From NCBI GenBank assembly GCA_021787595.1, contig JAJYLQ010000025.1:1-54226 (forward strand): a DNA stretch of 54,226 nucleotides. Direction: 5' to 3'. Source of the DNA: Chloroflexota bacterium (GTDB lineage Bacteria > Chloroflexota > Anaerolineae > Anaerolineales > Villigracilaceae). The position numbers and the translations under genes were made by a program. This document shows positions 24,510-32,028 of the stretch, piece after piece. Each line of letters begins with the position of its first letter. The first letter of the stretch is position 1. The notes under the pieces are model-generated. The model searched no databases and was not told the origin of the DNA. It saw nothing but the letters and a program-made list of their open reading frames with translations.

Positions 24510-25680
24510 GAGACTCTGCCCTCCCCGCAAGCGGGATTTCAACCCACAGGCGGGTGCCGTTGCCGCGCTGCGTGTCAATCCTGCAATTGCCCTTGAGCAG
24601 TTCCACGCGTTCGCGGACCCCCACCAGGCCCAGGCCGCGATGCAATGTGTCCGGATCAAAGCCATGCCCGTTGTCGCGGATGCTCAACCAGACGAAGCGG
24701 GGCGTATGGTCCAATTTCACCTCGATGTGCTTCGCCTGACTGTGACGGATGGCGTTGTTCAATCCCTCCTGCGCGACGCGGTACAGCACAATTTCCACTT
24801 CGGGCGGCAGGCGCTCCATGCGTTCCGGCGCGATGAATTGAATCTCGATTTCGTTCTGCTCCATGCTTTGGCCGATGTACCAGCGCAGGGCGGGGATAAT
24901 GCCCAGGTTATCCAGCGCGGCAGGCCGAAGGTCCATGGAGAGACGGCGCATCTCTTCGATCGTCTGGGAGGCGAGGGAACGAATCCCGTTGATGCGGTCA
25001 GCGATGACCTCAAGGTCGGTCGCATCCTGAAGACTTTTCAGACGGATCAATATGGAAGTGAGGGCTTGTCCGATCTCATCATGCAATTCGCGGGAGATGC
25101 GTTTTCGTTCTTCCTCCTGATAGTCCACAGCGCGTCTGAGCGCGAGGCGCAATTCGTCTTCTTTTTGCCTCATGTCTGTGATCAGGTGATTGTTCTCCGC
25201 ATCGAGCCGCTCCAGTTCCTTCTGATTTTTCACCAGAGCATCTCGCGATTGTTGCAGGCTGTTGACCATCGTGTTGAAGGCGGCCTGTACCTTGCCGATT
25301 TCATCCTGCGCCCAGACGGGTGAGCGCACTGTCAGGTCGCCCGCTTCAACGCGCCCCATTGTTTCGACCAATCCGCTCATTTGGCGGATCAAGACCCAGG
25401 TTAGAAAGACAGACGCGCCGATGCCGATCAACGCTCCCGCGCCGAGGACGAAAAATGCTCGCAATGTAAGACTGTACAAGGCATGAACGCGCAAAACGGT
25501 ATCGGGACTCGCGCGCAGGGGCCCGAACATGTAAAATTCCGAATACAACCAGGCCGCCAAAATAATCATCGCCACCGGCAAGATCGCCAGGCCTACGATC
25601 TTTATGGCGACAGGCGCGGAGATGATTCGCTCCCACAAAGGGCGAAAAAGCCTGGGGATGGAAATGCGTTTTCTGTCCAT
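24502..25680 (-). CDS. Sensor histidine kinase with HAMP domain (HisKA_3 type)
   Basis: From the ATG at 25680 (MDRKRISIPRLFRPLWERII) it is 392 residues. Two transmembrane helices (around residues 27-46 and 75-99) flank a very short external loop of about 28 residues. A HAMP segment (LVETMGRVEAGDLTVRSP) and a coiled coil follow. The HisKA_3 helix (ERKRISRELHDEIGQALTSI) carries the phosphorylatable His, and the ATPase has NNAIRHSQAKHIEV and DNGHGFDPD. With so little outside the membrane, the stimulus is probably sensed in or near the membrane or through a partner. The upstream frame to 25815 lacks a good start signal. Confidence 0.88.
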   Translation of the reverse strand: MDRKRISIPRLFRPLWERIISAPVAIKIVGLAILPVAMIILAAWLYSEFYMFGPLRASPDTVLRVHALYSLTLRAFFVLGAGALIGIGASVFLTWVLIRQMSGLVETMGRVEAGDLTVRSPVWAQDEIGKVQAAFNTMVNSLQQSRDALVKNQKELERLDAENNHLITDMRQKEDELRLALRRAVDYQEEERKRISRELHDEIGQALTSILIRLKSLQDATDLEVIADRINGIRSLASQTIEEMRRLSMDLRPAALDNLGIIPALRWYIGQSMEQNEIEIQFIAPERMERLPPEVEIVLYRVAQEGLNNAIRHSQAKHIEVKLDHTPRFVWLSIRDNGHGFDPDTLHRGLGLVGVRERVELLKGNCRIDTQRGNGTRLWVEIPLAGRAESHA

Positions 25681-25689
25681 ACAGAAAAT

Positions 25690-25695
25690 ATTATA
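25690..25695 (-). promoter_or_regulatory. Possible -10 element for the second histidine kinase, near-leaderless
   Basis: TATAAT on the minus strand lies 9 nt before the kinase ATG. Transcription would start within about three bases of the start codon. No good -35 box is present at 16-18 bp, so confidence is low. Confidence 0.3.
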
Positions 25696-25951
25696 GCGTT
25701 GATTTCCCGATAGTGGCGGCATAACGGAAGTTGTGCAAATTGAGGGGAGTCCTGGTATCCTTGCAGGCACGATGCCAAAACAAGGAGAAAACCATGGTTC
25801 GAAGAACGAAACCACTTTGACTCCTACTGATGATCAAGTTCGTTTTGATCCGGGTCTCGGAAGAAGAAGTGGAAGCGTTTGTGAAAGTTTCGCGCTATCC
25901 GCGGACGGCTGAACGACAGGATTATCAGAGTGGAGGCAGGGCCATGATCCC

Positions 25952-26100
25952 ATGATCCATGCGATTGAAAGTAAGTTTGGCGACTCCAAACGCCAACACT
26001 GTGCGAAGCATAAACTGGAGAACGTGTTGGGTTACATTCCGAAAAAGCAGCAAGAAAACAGGCTGCCTGAACTGCGCGGCATCTTCATCACGAAAGGGGC
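25952..26100 (+). pseudogene. Transposase fragment, mutator/IS256-like
   Basis: The plus strand encodes IHAIESKFGDSKRQHCAKHK followed by LENVLGYIPKKQQENRLPEL and RGIF. This matches the mid-region of IS256/mutator-type transposases, where a His-containing HxxxNVL helix and a P(K)KxQ turn are conserved. About 50 codons survive. Upstream (25790-25950) there are short open patches but no intact N-terminus, and downstream homology ends near 26100. It is a remnant, tail to tail with the ICMT-type gene. The 25736-25951 stretch holds only this eroded material. Confidence 0.55.
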
Positions 26101-26162
26101 ATATCTCAATAACTCCTCGGCTCGATTTTATCAACTCGAGATCGGTTGGCATGACGGGCCGG

Positions 26163-26756
26163 CTAATACACAAATGGAATAAAGCGTTTGGTGTGCTTCA
26201 TATATTGACGATAGGGTTCGCCCAAGGCGGCGGCCAGAGTCTTCTCTTCCACGTCAGCGCGATAACTGTAACCGATAAACGCGAAAGCTATGACAGCAAT
26301 CAGACTCAGCCAGTTGGTGAAAGCCAGTCCCAAACCAAAGATCGTCAGCAGCGCACCGCTATAAGACGGATGACGAATCCAATGGTACGGTCCTTCCTGC
26401 ACGACGGTTTGTCCCGGCTGGGTGGCGACTCGAAGGGTAAAGTATTTTCCCAAAACCCGAATGGCGTATTGACGAAATGCTGTGCCTGCCAACATTAGAA
26501 AGACTCCGATGTAAAATAGCAAAGTCCGCTGCCAAGGGATGGCGAATGATCGAACGGCAAAAGCAATATTAATCGCGGCAAGAATTCCAAGATAAATGCA
26601 CAAGCGAAGAACCCAGCCTGAAGCGCGGTCATTCACTTTTGCATTCGATGCAATCCTCTTTGTAAAAGCCAGGACGACTTCCGGCAGCAGCCAGACAATA
26701 AACGCCGCGTCCAGAATGTACGCGTCAACATGATTATTTGCAAAGACTGGAAGCAT
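26163..26756 (-). CDS. Isoprenylcysteine carboxyl methyltransferase-like (ICMT/PEMT family) membrane protein
   Basis: A 197-residue membrane protein with about five hydrophobic helices. The C-terminal catalytic part is typical of the ICMT/PEMT superfamily: FRQYAIRVLGKYFTLRV, VVQEGPYHWIRHPSYSGALL (the RHPxYxG motif, around residues 124-143) and EEKTLAAALGEPYRQYMKHT (the E-x-L-xx-xGxxYxxY motif). Such enzymes methylate small molecules, lipids or cysteines with SAM at the membrane. Bacterial substrates are mostly unknown. The gene is isolated between two decayed insertion sequences. It is intact by length and motif. Confidence 0.8.
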   Translation of the reverse strand: MLPVFANNHVDAYILDAAFIVWLLPEVVLAFTKRIASNAKVNDRASGWVLRLCIYLGILAAINIAFAVRSFAIPWQRTLLFYIGVFLMLAGTAFRQYAIRVLGKYFTLRVATQPGQTVVQEGPYHWIRHPSYSGALLTIFGLGLAFTNWLSLIAVIAFAFIGYSYRADVEEKTLAAALGEPYRQYMKHTKRFIPFVY

Positions 26757-26773
26757 ATATTGAAAGCTCCTTC

Positions 26774-26965
26774 TTATTGAAGATTGTCCATATACGAATC
26801 AGATCGAACATAGGTTGTGGTTTTATCTCCGAGCATTCCAACAACCAAATGACAGATCGCGTATGTCTCCAGCGTGAACGGGAGACAGCCTCCGTAGCCC
26901 AGCAGCGGCATCTCGAAGAGGCTTTGGTGCATGAAAGGCCAAACAAAAGGGGCGTAAGCGTGTAA
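26774..26965 (-). pseudogene. C-terminal fragment of a membrane protein, truncated by an insertion sequence
   Basis: The minus strand reads HAYAPFVWPFMHQSLFEMPL, then LGYGGCLPFTLETYAICHLV, ending MDNLQ at 26774. The phrase MPLLGYGGxLPFxLExY recurs at the C-terminus of several multi-pass bacterial membrane proteins of unknown function. The N-terminal remainder is absent. Sequence immediately upstream, on the opposite strand, is an IS5-type transposase start, which probably cut the gene. Confidence 0.5.
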
Positions 26966-26975
26966 GTTTGGGTTT

Positions 26976-27245
26976 ATGCCTAAACACACAACCACACCCT
27001 CACGCCCGAAGCCATTATACCGTGTCAAGAATTGGCCGGGATACAACAAAGCATGGGTGGAGCGTAGCTTGATCACGTTTTGGATGTCGGGCGGCTTTGA
27101 AAAGAGCTGGAGGTACACTGGAGAGAAACAGCGCGGCCGTCAGTTTGATTACAGCGACCAAGCCGTTCCGGTCATGCTGAAGGGTATGATATCGCCGCTC
27201 GAAGATTCGTTAGTCAGAACAAAAACGATGAAGCTAGCCAATTAA
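26976..27245 (+). pseudogene. IS5-family transposase, N-terminal remnant
   Basis: The ATG at 26976 opens MPKHTTTPSRPKPLYRVKNW, then VERSLITFWMSGG, KSWRYTGEKQRGRQFDYSDQ and AVPVMLKG. These are the N-terminal residues of IS5-type transposases (RVxNWxxYNxAxVxRGSLTxW, GxQRGxQxxYSDxAI). The sequence then jumps to a C-terminal-like snippet, so the DDE core is deleted. It lies head to head with the truncated membrane gene. The two are probably results of the same insertion and later deletion. Confidence 0.7.
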
Positions 27246-27318
27246 GAAATTCTTGCAGAGTCCATTGGCCTTCTAAAAGCGGGCATTGGAAAAAGTGTGC
27301 ATTTGATATACTTTATCA

Positions 27319-27603
27319 ATGCTCATCGAGTTTACCGGTAAGATTTGGTTCTGGCGCGGTCCGGCTCCATGGTTCTTCGTTACCATTCCGGCAAAGCAGA
27401 GCCGCGACATAAAAGAGATATCAAGATTGGTAACGTATGGCTGGGGCGTGATTCCGGTCCACGTTCGGATCGGCAAAACCGAGTGGACGACTTCCTTGTT
27501 TCCCAAAGACGGCCGCTACATTGTCCCCATCAAGGCAAGTGTCCGGGAGGCAGAAAATCTCAATGTCGGCGACAAAGTAACCATACGACTCGAAGTCCGT
27601 TGA
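27319..27603 (+). CDS. DUF1905-family protein
   Basis: A complete 94-residue small protein of the DUF1905 family. It starts MLIEFTGKIWFWRGPAPWFF, a beta strand with the WxWxG(x)xPWyFv pattern. GWGVIPVHVRIGKTEWTTSL and FPKDGRYIVPIKASVREAEN follow, then GDKVTIRLEV. The family forms a small beta-barrel and is often found alone or fused to a bacteriocin-protection (YdeI-like) domain, which is absent here. The function is unknown. It is followed within 10 nt by copy 2 of the ATTACAGCGCAA repeat. Confidence 0.85.
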   Translation: MLIEFTGKIWFWRGPAPWFFVTIPAKQSRDIKEISRLVTYGWGVIPVHVRIGKTEWTTSLFPKDGRYIVPIKASVREAENLNVGDKVTIRLEVR

Positions 27604-27611
27604 TGAATAGT

Positions 27612-27671
27612 ATTACCGCGCAAGGTCAGGCTGCGCCGAGGACGGCGCAGCAAGCAACTTTGCGCTGTAAT
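27612..27671. repeat. MITE-like element with ATTACAGCGCAA ends (copy 2, 60 bp, inverted)
   Basis: Ends are ATTACCGCGCAAGGTC on the left and, read inward from the right, ATTACAGCGCAAAGTT. These are the two ends of the element at 23690-23860 in exchanged order, so this copy lies in the opposite orientation. Its interior is a different hairpin, GCTGCGCC with GGCGCAGC around a 6-nt loop. It sits 38 nt ahead of the methyltransferase ATG. Confidence 0.65.
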
Positions 27672-27708
27672 GATAGAGCGACTCGACAAAAGATATTGGA
27701 GGGCTTCA

Positions 27709-28449
27709 ATGAATTTCCTGGAACTAAAAAACATCTCCGAGCGCTATTTGGATTTGGTGAATCCCACCCATCCCGAAAAAATTCTGACCGCAGGCCGCGT
27801 AGCGGGAATGAAAAAAGATTCCCGCGTCATTGACTTTGGATGCGGCTATGGCGAGGAACTAATTCTCTGGGCAAAAGAGTTTGGCATCACCGGCTTTGGG
27901 ATTGACATCCGCCCTGCCGCGTGCGAACGAGCGCGCGAGAAGATAAAGTCACAAGGCCTGGAAAATCGAATTGAAATCGCGTGCGGCAACGCGGCAGAAT
28001 ATGAATTTCAACCGCAAAGCTTTGACATCGCCACTTGCATTGGAGCAACTTTTTGTTGGAAAGACGGATTTCGAGAAGCAGTCCGTGAAATGCAACGAGC
28101 GATCAAACCTGGTGGGCGTCTCGTCGTCGGAGAAGCATATTGGTCACATTCTGATGTACCTGCTGAGTTTGCACAACGCCAACCATCCATCACAGCGGAG
28201 CGCGAATTATTACGCATGGCGCGCGCAGAAGGACTCGAGTTGATCTACGTCCTGCACTCCAACCACGACGACTGGGATCATTACGAATCTGAGAATCTGC
28301 GCGGGCTGTCGGATTGGCTGGATGAGAATCCGATGCATCCATCGCGCGATGAAGTAATACAACATTTGCATGAAAGCCAGGAAGAATATTTGCAATACGG
28401 TCGCGAGTATTTTGGCTGGGCTTTGTATGTGTTGAAACCAGGCACTTAG
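27709..28449 (+). CDS. SAM-dependent methyltransferase (class I)
   Basis: From the ATG at 27709, after TTGGAGGGCTTCA, it is 246 residues. The Rossmann core is visible: VIDFGCGYGEELILWA (motif I), FGIDIRPAACERAREK (motif II acidic residue), IEIACGNAAEYEF (motif III) and FDIATCIGATFCW (motif IV). A C-terminal cap follows, with an HSNHDDWDHYES segment. The small-molecule substrate is not identifiable. A longer frame from 27670 would start inside the repeat element and is unlikely. It converges on the GT4 gene with a 24-nt gap. Confidence 0.85.
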   Translation: MNFLELKNISERYLDLVNPTHPEKILTAGRVAGMKKDSRVIDFGCGYGEELILWAKEFGITGFGIDIRPAACERAREKIKSQGLENRIEIACGNAAEYEFQPQSFDIATCIGATFCWKDGFREAVREMQRAIKPGGRLVVGEAYWSHSDVPAEFAQRQPSITAERELLRMARAEGLELIYVLHSNHDDWDHYESENLRGLSDWLDENPMHPSRDEVIQHLHESQEEYLQYGREYFGWALYVLKPGT

Positions 28450-28473
28450 CTCAACCGCCCTGCCAGCAACTGG

Positions 28474-29721
28474 TTATTCTGCTTTTACCTTTATCAATCC
28501 CTCATACACATCCACGATTTGTTTCGCAATCTTCTCCCAATCGTACGATTGCGCCACTTCCTCGGCGCAGCGTCCCATTTCCGCGCGCAGGTCGTGATCG
28601 TCAAGCAACAACGCAAGTTTCTCGCACAATTTATCCGGCTCGCCGTCCGGGATGGTAAAGCCCGTCTCGCCGTCGCGTACGAGGAAGCCAAGCCCGCCCA
28701 CGTCCGAGGCAATGACCGGCGTGCCGCACGCCATCGCTTCGAGCGCGACCATGCCAAACGATTCGTAATGCGACGGCATGACCAGCACGTCCGCCGCGGA
28801 ATAATAATACGGCAAGGTATCCTGTCCGCGCTTGCCGAGGAACACGACCATCTTTCCCATACACAAATCATCACACAATTTTTGCAGGCGTGTCATCTCC
28901 GCCGACATATCTTCCGGACTCGCATCCGGTTCGCCGCCGATGATCGCAAGGTGAACCGGGCTTTGATCCTTTAACTTGAAACAAGACATGGCGCGGATCA
29001 ACGTGTCCACGCCCTTGAGCGGCTCGATGCGTCCCACAAACAGGACCATGCGGTCATCCGGTTTCAAGCCGATGAATTGCTTCGCTTCATCCGAAGGGAT
29101 TTGATAAAAATGACACGTATCCACGCCTGGAGGAATAATTGTCAGCTTGCGATCATCTGCTTTATAAAGAAATCGCAGTTGAGTCAACTCGGCCAGTGTG
29201 GCGACGATCACGCGGTCCGCGCGGCGCAAGATGCGCTGTTCGCCAGCGATCCGCTCCGGGCTTTCGCGCTCGCTATCCGTCTGCGCGATGCGGTTCTTCA
29301 TCTCGCCCAGCGTGTGGAACATGTGGACAATCGGCGTCCCGCCCCAGGCATCCGATAATGATTCGGCAGCCAGACCTGACATCCAATAATGGCTGTGGAT
29401 GAGGTCGTAATGGATTCCCTTTTCCGCGGCGAAGGATTCGATTCCTTCGACAAACTCCGGGATGTATCTCGCAAGGGTATGCTTCTCCACCGGGACTTCG
29501 GGGCCGGCCGGCACGTGGACGACTCGGTTGCCATAACCCAATTCATGCACCACGTGCGGCACATGCTCATCCTGCGAACGCGTGAACACATCCACATGGA
29601 TTCCCATCCGCCCCAGCTCGCGCGTCAGATCGCGGACATAAACATTCATCCCGCCGGTGTCTTTGCCGCCGAGCGTGGCAAGCGGACAAGTATGATAAGA
29701 CAGCATTGCAATGCGAAGCAT
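28474..29721 (-). CDS. GT4-family glycosyltransferase (MshA/sucrose-phosphate-synthase-like)
   Basis: Starting at the ATG at 29721 (preceded by GGAGAACTT) it is 415 residues with the GT-B fold. The N-terminus MLRIAMLSYHTCPLATLGGK with DTGGMNVYVRDLTREL is the acceptor-side motif shared by MshA and sucrose-phosphate synthase. IHSHYWMSGLA follows. The nucleotide-sugar domain has PPGVDTCHF, VLFVGRIEPLKGVDTLIRAM and MPSHYESFGMVALEAMACGT (the EX7E motif). It is a retaining transferase using a UDP- or GDP-sugar. MshA itself belongs to mycothiol makers, so the acceptor here is uncertain. A longer frame to 29802 has no ribosome binding site. Confidence 0.85.
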   Translation of the reverse strand: MLRIAMLSYHTCPLATLGGKDTGGMNVYVRDLTRELGRMGIHVDVFTRSQDEHVPHVVHELGYGNRVVHVPAGPEVPVEKHTLARYIPEFVEGIESFAAEKGIHYDLIHSHYWMSGLAAESLSDAWGGTPIVHMFHTLGEMKNRIAQTDSERESPERIAGEQRILRRADRVIVATLAELTQLRFLYKADDRKLTIIPPGVDTCHFYQIPSDEAKQFIGLKPDDRMVLFVGRIEPLKGVDTLIRAMSCFKLKDQSPVHLAIIGGEPDASPEDMSAEMTRLQKLCDDLCMGKMVVFLGKRGQDTLPYYYSAADVLVMPSHYESFGMVALEAMACGTPVIASDVGGLGFLVRDGETGFTIPDGEPDKLCEKLALLLDDHDLRAEMGRCAEEVAQSYDWEKIAKQIVDVYEGLIKVKAE

Positions 29722-29773
29722 AAGTTCTCCAACCATGATAGACGCTGTGTGCCTGTAAAAACTTGCCAACTTC

Positions 29774-29900
29774 ATGTCGTTGCGAGTGGCGCCTCGCGCC
29801 ACGAAGCAATCTCATCTTCCCATTCAAACAGGAGATTGCCACACTGAGAGAACGCAGTGCTTCGTCGTGGCGCTTTTAGCGCCACTCCTCGCAATGACAT
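29774..29900. repeat. Dispersed palindromic repeat of the CGAAGCAATCTC type
   Basis: ATGTCGTTGCGAG at 29774-29786 is matched by CTCGCAATGACAT at 29888-29900. Inside are GCCACGAAGCAATCTC and its partner GGAGATTGCC plus GCTTCGTCGTGGCGC. This is the widely scattered intergenic repeat that reads ATGTCATTGCGAGG...CGAAGCAATCTC in many bacterial genomes. It occupies most of the gap between the GT4 gene and tRNA-Thr. Confidence 0.7.
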
Positions 29901-29961
29901 GAACACAGAAACTTGCGGGATTGTTCTTTCTCCTTTATAATCCCCGCCGCTGTTTCGACAA

Positions 29962-30041
29962 TGTCATATTGAGCGTGGCGAAGCATCCTGCCTTCGAGAC
30001 CCTTCGACTTCGGGGCGCCTTTGGCTCCGCTCAGGGTGACA
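29962..30041. repeat. Second palindromic repeat (TGTCATATTGAGCG type)
   Basis: TGTCATATTGAGCG at 29962-29975 pairs imperfectly with CGCTCAGGGTGACA at 30028-30041, with a GAAGCATCCTGCCTTCGAG core. It belongs to the common TGTCATTCTGAGCG...CGCTCAGGGTGACA class of dispersed repeats. It lies 13 nt before the tRNA. Confidence 0.6.
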
Positions 30042-30054
30042 CTAAAATATATAT

Positions 30055-30127
30055 GCCACCATAGCTCAGCCGGTAGAGCAGGCGTTTCGTAAACGTCAGG
30101 TCAAGGGTCCGAATCCCTTTGGTGGCT
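30055..30127 (+). tRNA. tRNA-Thr (anticodon CGT)
   Basis: A complete 73-nt cloverleaf. The acceptor GCCACCA pairs with TGGTGGC, the D arm is GCTC/GAGC and the anticodon stem GGCGT/ACGTC with loop TTCGTAA gives CGT. The T arm is AAGGG/CCCTT with TCCGAAT, and the discriminator is T. CCA is not encoded. It is one of the few plus-strand genes here and lies between repeat elements. Confidence 0.93.
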
Positions 30128-30150
30128 CAACGCTGTTGGAATGTCATCGA

Positions 30151-30192
30151 GTTTACAGGTTGGAGGCTGCAAAGGCCTTCCAACCTGTAAAC
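30151..30192. repeat. Palindromic repeat downstream of the first AOR gene
   Basis: GTTTACAGGTTGG (30151-30163) and CCAACCTGTAAAC (30180-30192) are exact complements, with AGGC/GCCTT extending inward. It is 12 nt past the AOR stop on the minus strand and may shield the 3' end, although no U-tract follows. Its GGTTGG/CCTTCC composition is similar to the palindrome at 1165-1195. Confidence 0.6.
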
Positions 30193-30204
30193 TTTTAAAC
30201 TGCT

Positions 30205-31929
30205 TTATTCTATTTCGTCAAAAATATGGTCCAACGCTTCCGCGCTCACATCGAACACCGCGTTGTGGGGCGCGAGCGGCTCTTTCGTCATCCATTCGGG
30301 AATGCGATCATCTTTCTTTGTAAATCCCGCACGGCGATTGAATTCGCGTTCCACCTTGATCGTTTCCTTTCCAATTTCCTGAAGGATATTATCTGAAACA
30401 TCCCAGCCATATCTGGCGCGCAGCAAGCGCGCGATGACCGCGCTGGGCGCGGCGGCATATCCGAACGCGGCGAAGATGCACGCGCCGACCGAGTCGTAAC
30501 CGGCCATGTTGTATTGCGCGGTTCGTGACGGATCGAGCTGCACATTCGGGTCGAGGTGATTGACTTTGGCGCGGATGGTCAGACCCGCGGTGTGGTCCGC
30601 GCCCTGCGGCGACGTGGCATACGTCACGCCCGTGCCTTTGATGGCGCGCGGCTCGTACGCCGACATCGCCTGGCGTTTGACAACCGGCACACGTTCAATG
30701 TCAAATTTCTCGCCGGTCGCCGCCGCGCCGTCGCCCAGCACGCGTCCGAGTTCGGTGCCTTTGCGGATTTCATGCAGCAATTCCATCGCCTTATCGCCAT
30801 CGCCCCATTGCATCAGTTTCGCGTCGCAGGCAACGCCCAGCGCCGCGCCGATTTCGATGGAGTCCAGGCCGAGGTCGTTCACTTCCCAATTCATCCGCGC
30901 GATCGTATCGAGCGAGGCAATGCCAAGGTTGGAACCCATCAAACCAATCGTCTCGTATTCGAGCGGCGAGACGATCATCCTGCCGTCCTCGCCGCCGAAG
31001 ACGTTCGAGCATTTGATCGTGCATCCCGCCATGCACGCATGAGATGGATCGGACGGCTCGCCGCGCTCCAGCAAGAACTCGCGCATCGTTTCGCCGCTGA
31101 TATCGTCAACGTTTTCGAAATGTCCCGATGAAAAGTTGCGGGTTGGCAGGCCGCCAAATCCATCGCACATGTGAGCCATCGCGGCAGTGCCATAATCGCG
31201 ATACGTAATGGACTGCGGGTGTTCCAGCACGGCCTGGGTGTAATCCTTCTGCGCGGCTTTGAATAATTCCATATCTACAATCGGCGGTCTTTTTCCGCCA
31301 GTGTGATCGAAGACAATCGCCTTGAGTCCTTTTGAACCCATGACCGCGCCGAGGCCGCCGCGCGCCGCCATGCGCGCCGGCACTTTGTCTTTATCGAGAT
31401 TCTGGATGCCGGCGGCTTTCATTCGCATTTCGCCGCCGGGGCCGATCAAGGCAATCGCGACTTTATCGCCGTAGTTTTGGATCAGCTTTGGCGCGGTTTC
31501 ATAGACTCCAAGTCCGGCCAGGTCATCGGCTTTTTCCCATTTTGCGCCCTCGAGCGAAAGATGCAGCACCCAGCATCCCGATTCAGACGGCTGGTCTTCG
31601 ATGATCAAAGCATGGATGCCCATATAGGTCATGTGCAAGCCTGTGCGCCCGCCGGCGTTGGATTCCTTGATGCCGCCCGTCAATGGAGACTTGCCGCCAA
31701 CCGAAATGCGGTCCGTGGATGAAAGCATGTGTCCGACGAGCAGGCCCGGAGCGAAGATCAATTTATTCTGCGGGCCAAGCGGATCGCATTTCGCGTCCAC
31801 TTCATCCAGCAGGATGCGCGCCGTAAGTCCGCGGCCGCCGAGGCGCCGCCAGGCTTTGGGAACCGGCTCCCGCTTCAAAGTCCGGGAACGAACGTTGACG
31901 CGCCAAATTTGGGGATTGTAGTCAGCCAT
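30205..31929 (-). CDS. Aldehyde:ferredoxin oxidoreductase family protein (AOR-like, 1)
   Basis: From the ATG at 31929 (after AGGAGTACGAA) it is 574 residues, shorter than the usual 600-640. Family marks are RRLGGRGLTARILLDEV near the N-terminus and TDRISVGGKSPLTGGIKESN (pterin-binding domain 1). ACMAGCTIKCSNVFGG gives three cluster cysteines and SVGACIFAAFG the fourth. The AOR family uses a tungsten (sometimes molybdenum) bis-pterin and one [4Fe-4S] cluster to oxidise aldehydes to acids with ferredoxin. The aldehyde is unknown. It follows a GABA-type aminotransferase by 100 nt. The spacing CX3CX3C differs from the usual CX2CX3C. Confidence 0.85.
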   Translation of the reverse strand: MADYNPQIWRVNVRSRTLKREPVPKAWRRLGGRGLTARILLDEVDAKCDPLGPQNKLIFAPGLLVGHMLSSTDRISVGGKSPLTGGIKESNAGGRTGLHMTYMGIHALIIEDQPSESGCWVLHLSLEGAKWEKADDLAGLGVYETAPKLIQNYGDKVAIALIGPGGEMRMKAAGIQNLDKDKVPARMAARGGLGAVMGSKGLKAIVFDHTGGKRPPIVDMELFKAAQKDYTQAVLEHPQSITYRDYGTAAMAHMCDGFGGLPTRNFSSGHFENVDDISGETMREFLLERGEPSDPSHACMAGCTIKCSNVFGGEDGRMIVSPLEYETIGLMGSNLGIASLDTIARMNWEVNDLGLDSIEIGAALGVACDAKLMQWGDGDKAMELLHEIRKGTELGRVLGDGAAATGEKFDIERVPVVKRQAMSAYEPRAIKGTGVTYATSPQGADHTAGLTIRAKVNHLDPNVQLDPSRTAQYNMAGYDSVGACIFAAFGYAAAPSAVIARLLRARYGWDVSDNILQEIGKETIKVEREFNRRAGFTKKDDRIPEWMTKEPLAPHNAVFDVSAEALDHIFDEIE

Positions 31930-32028
31930 TTCGTACTCCTGTAAGCCGGATCGTAACAACGGCCACTTGCAAATTGTTGGCAAAACTTATGGCCGCTGCC
32001 AGCCGGTAATTTCCAAACAAAGACACGA

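Noticed and set aside
29774..30041. CRISPR-like repeat array
   Set aside because: Only two unrelated palindromic repeats with no regular spacing or identical units. They match dispersed intergenic repeats.
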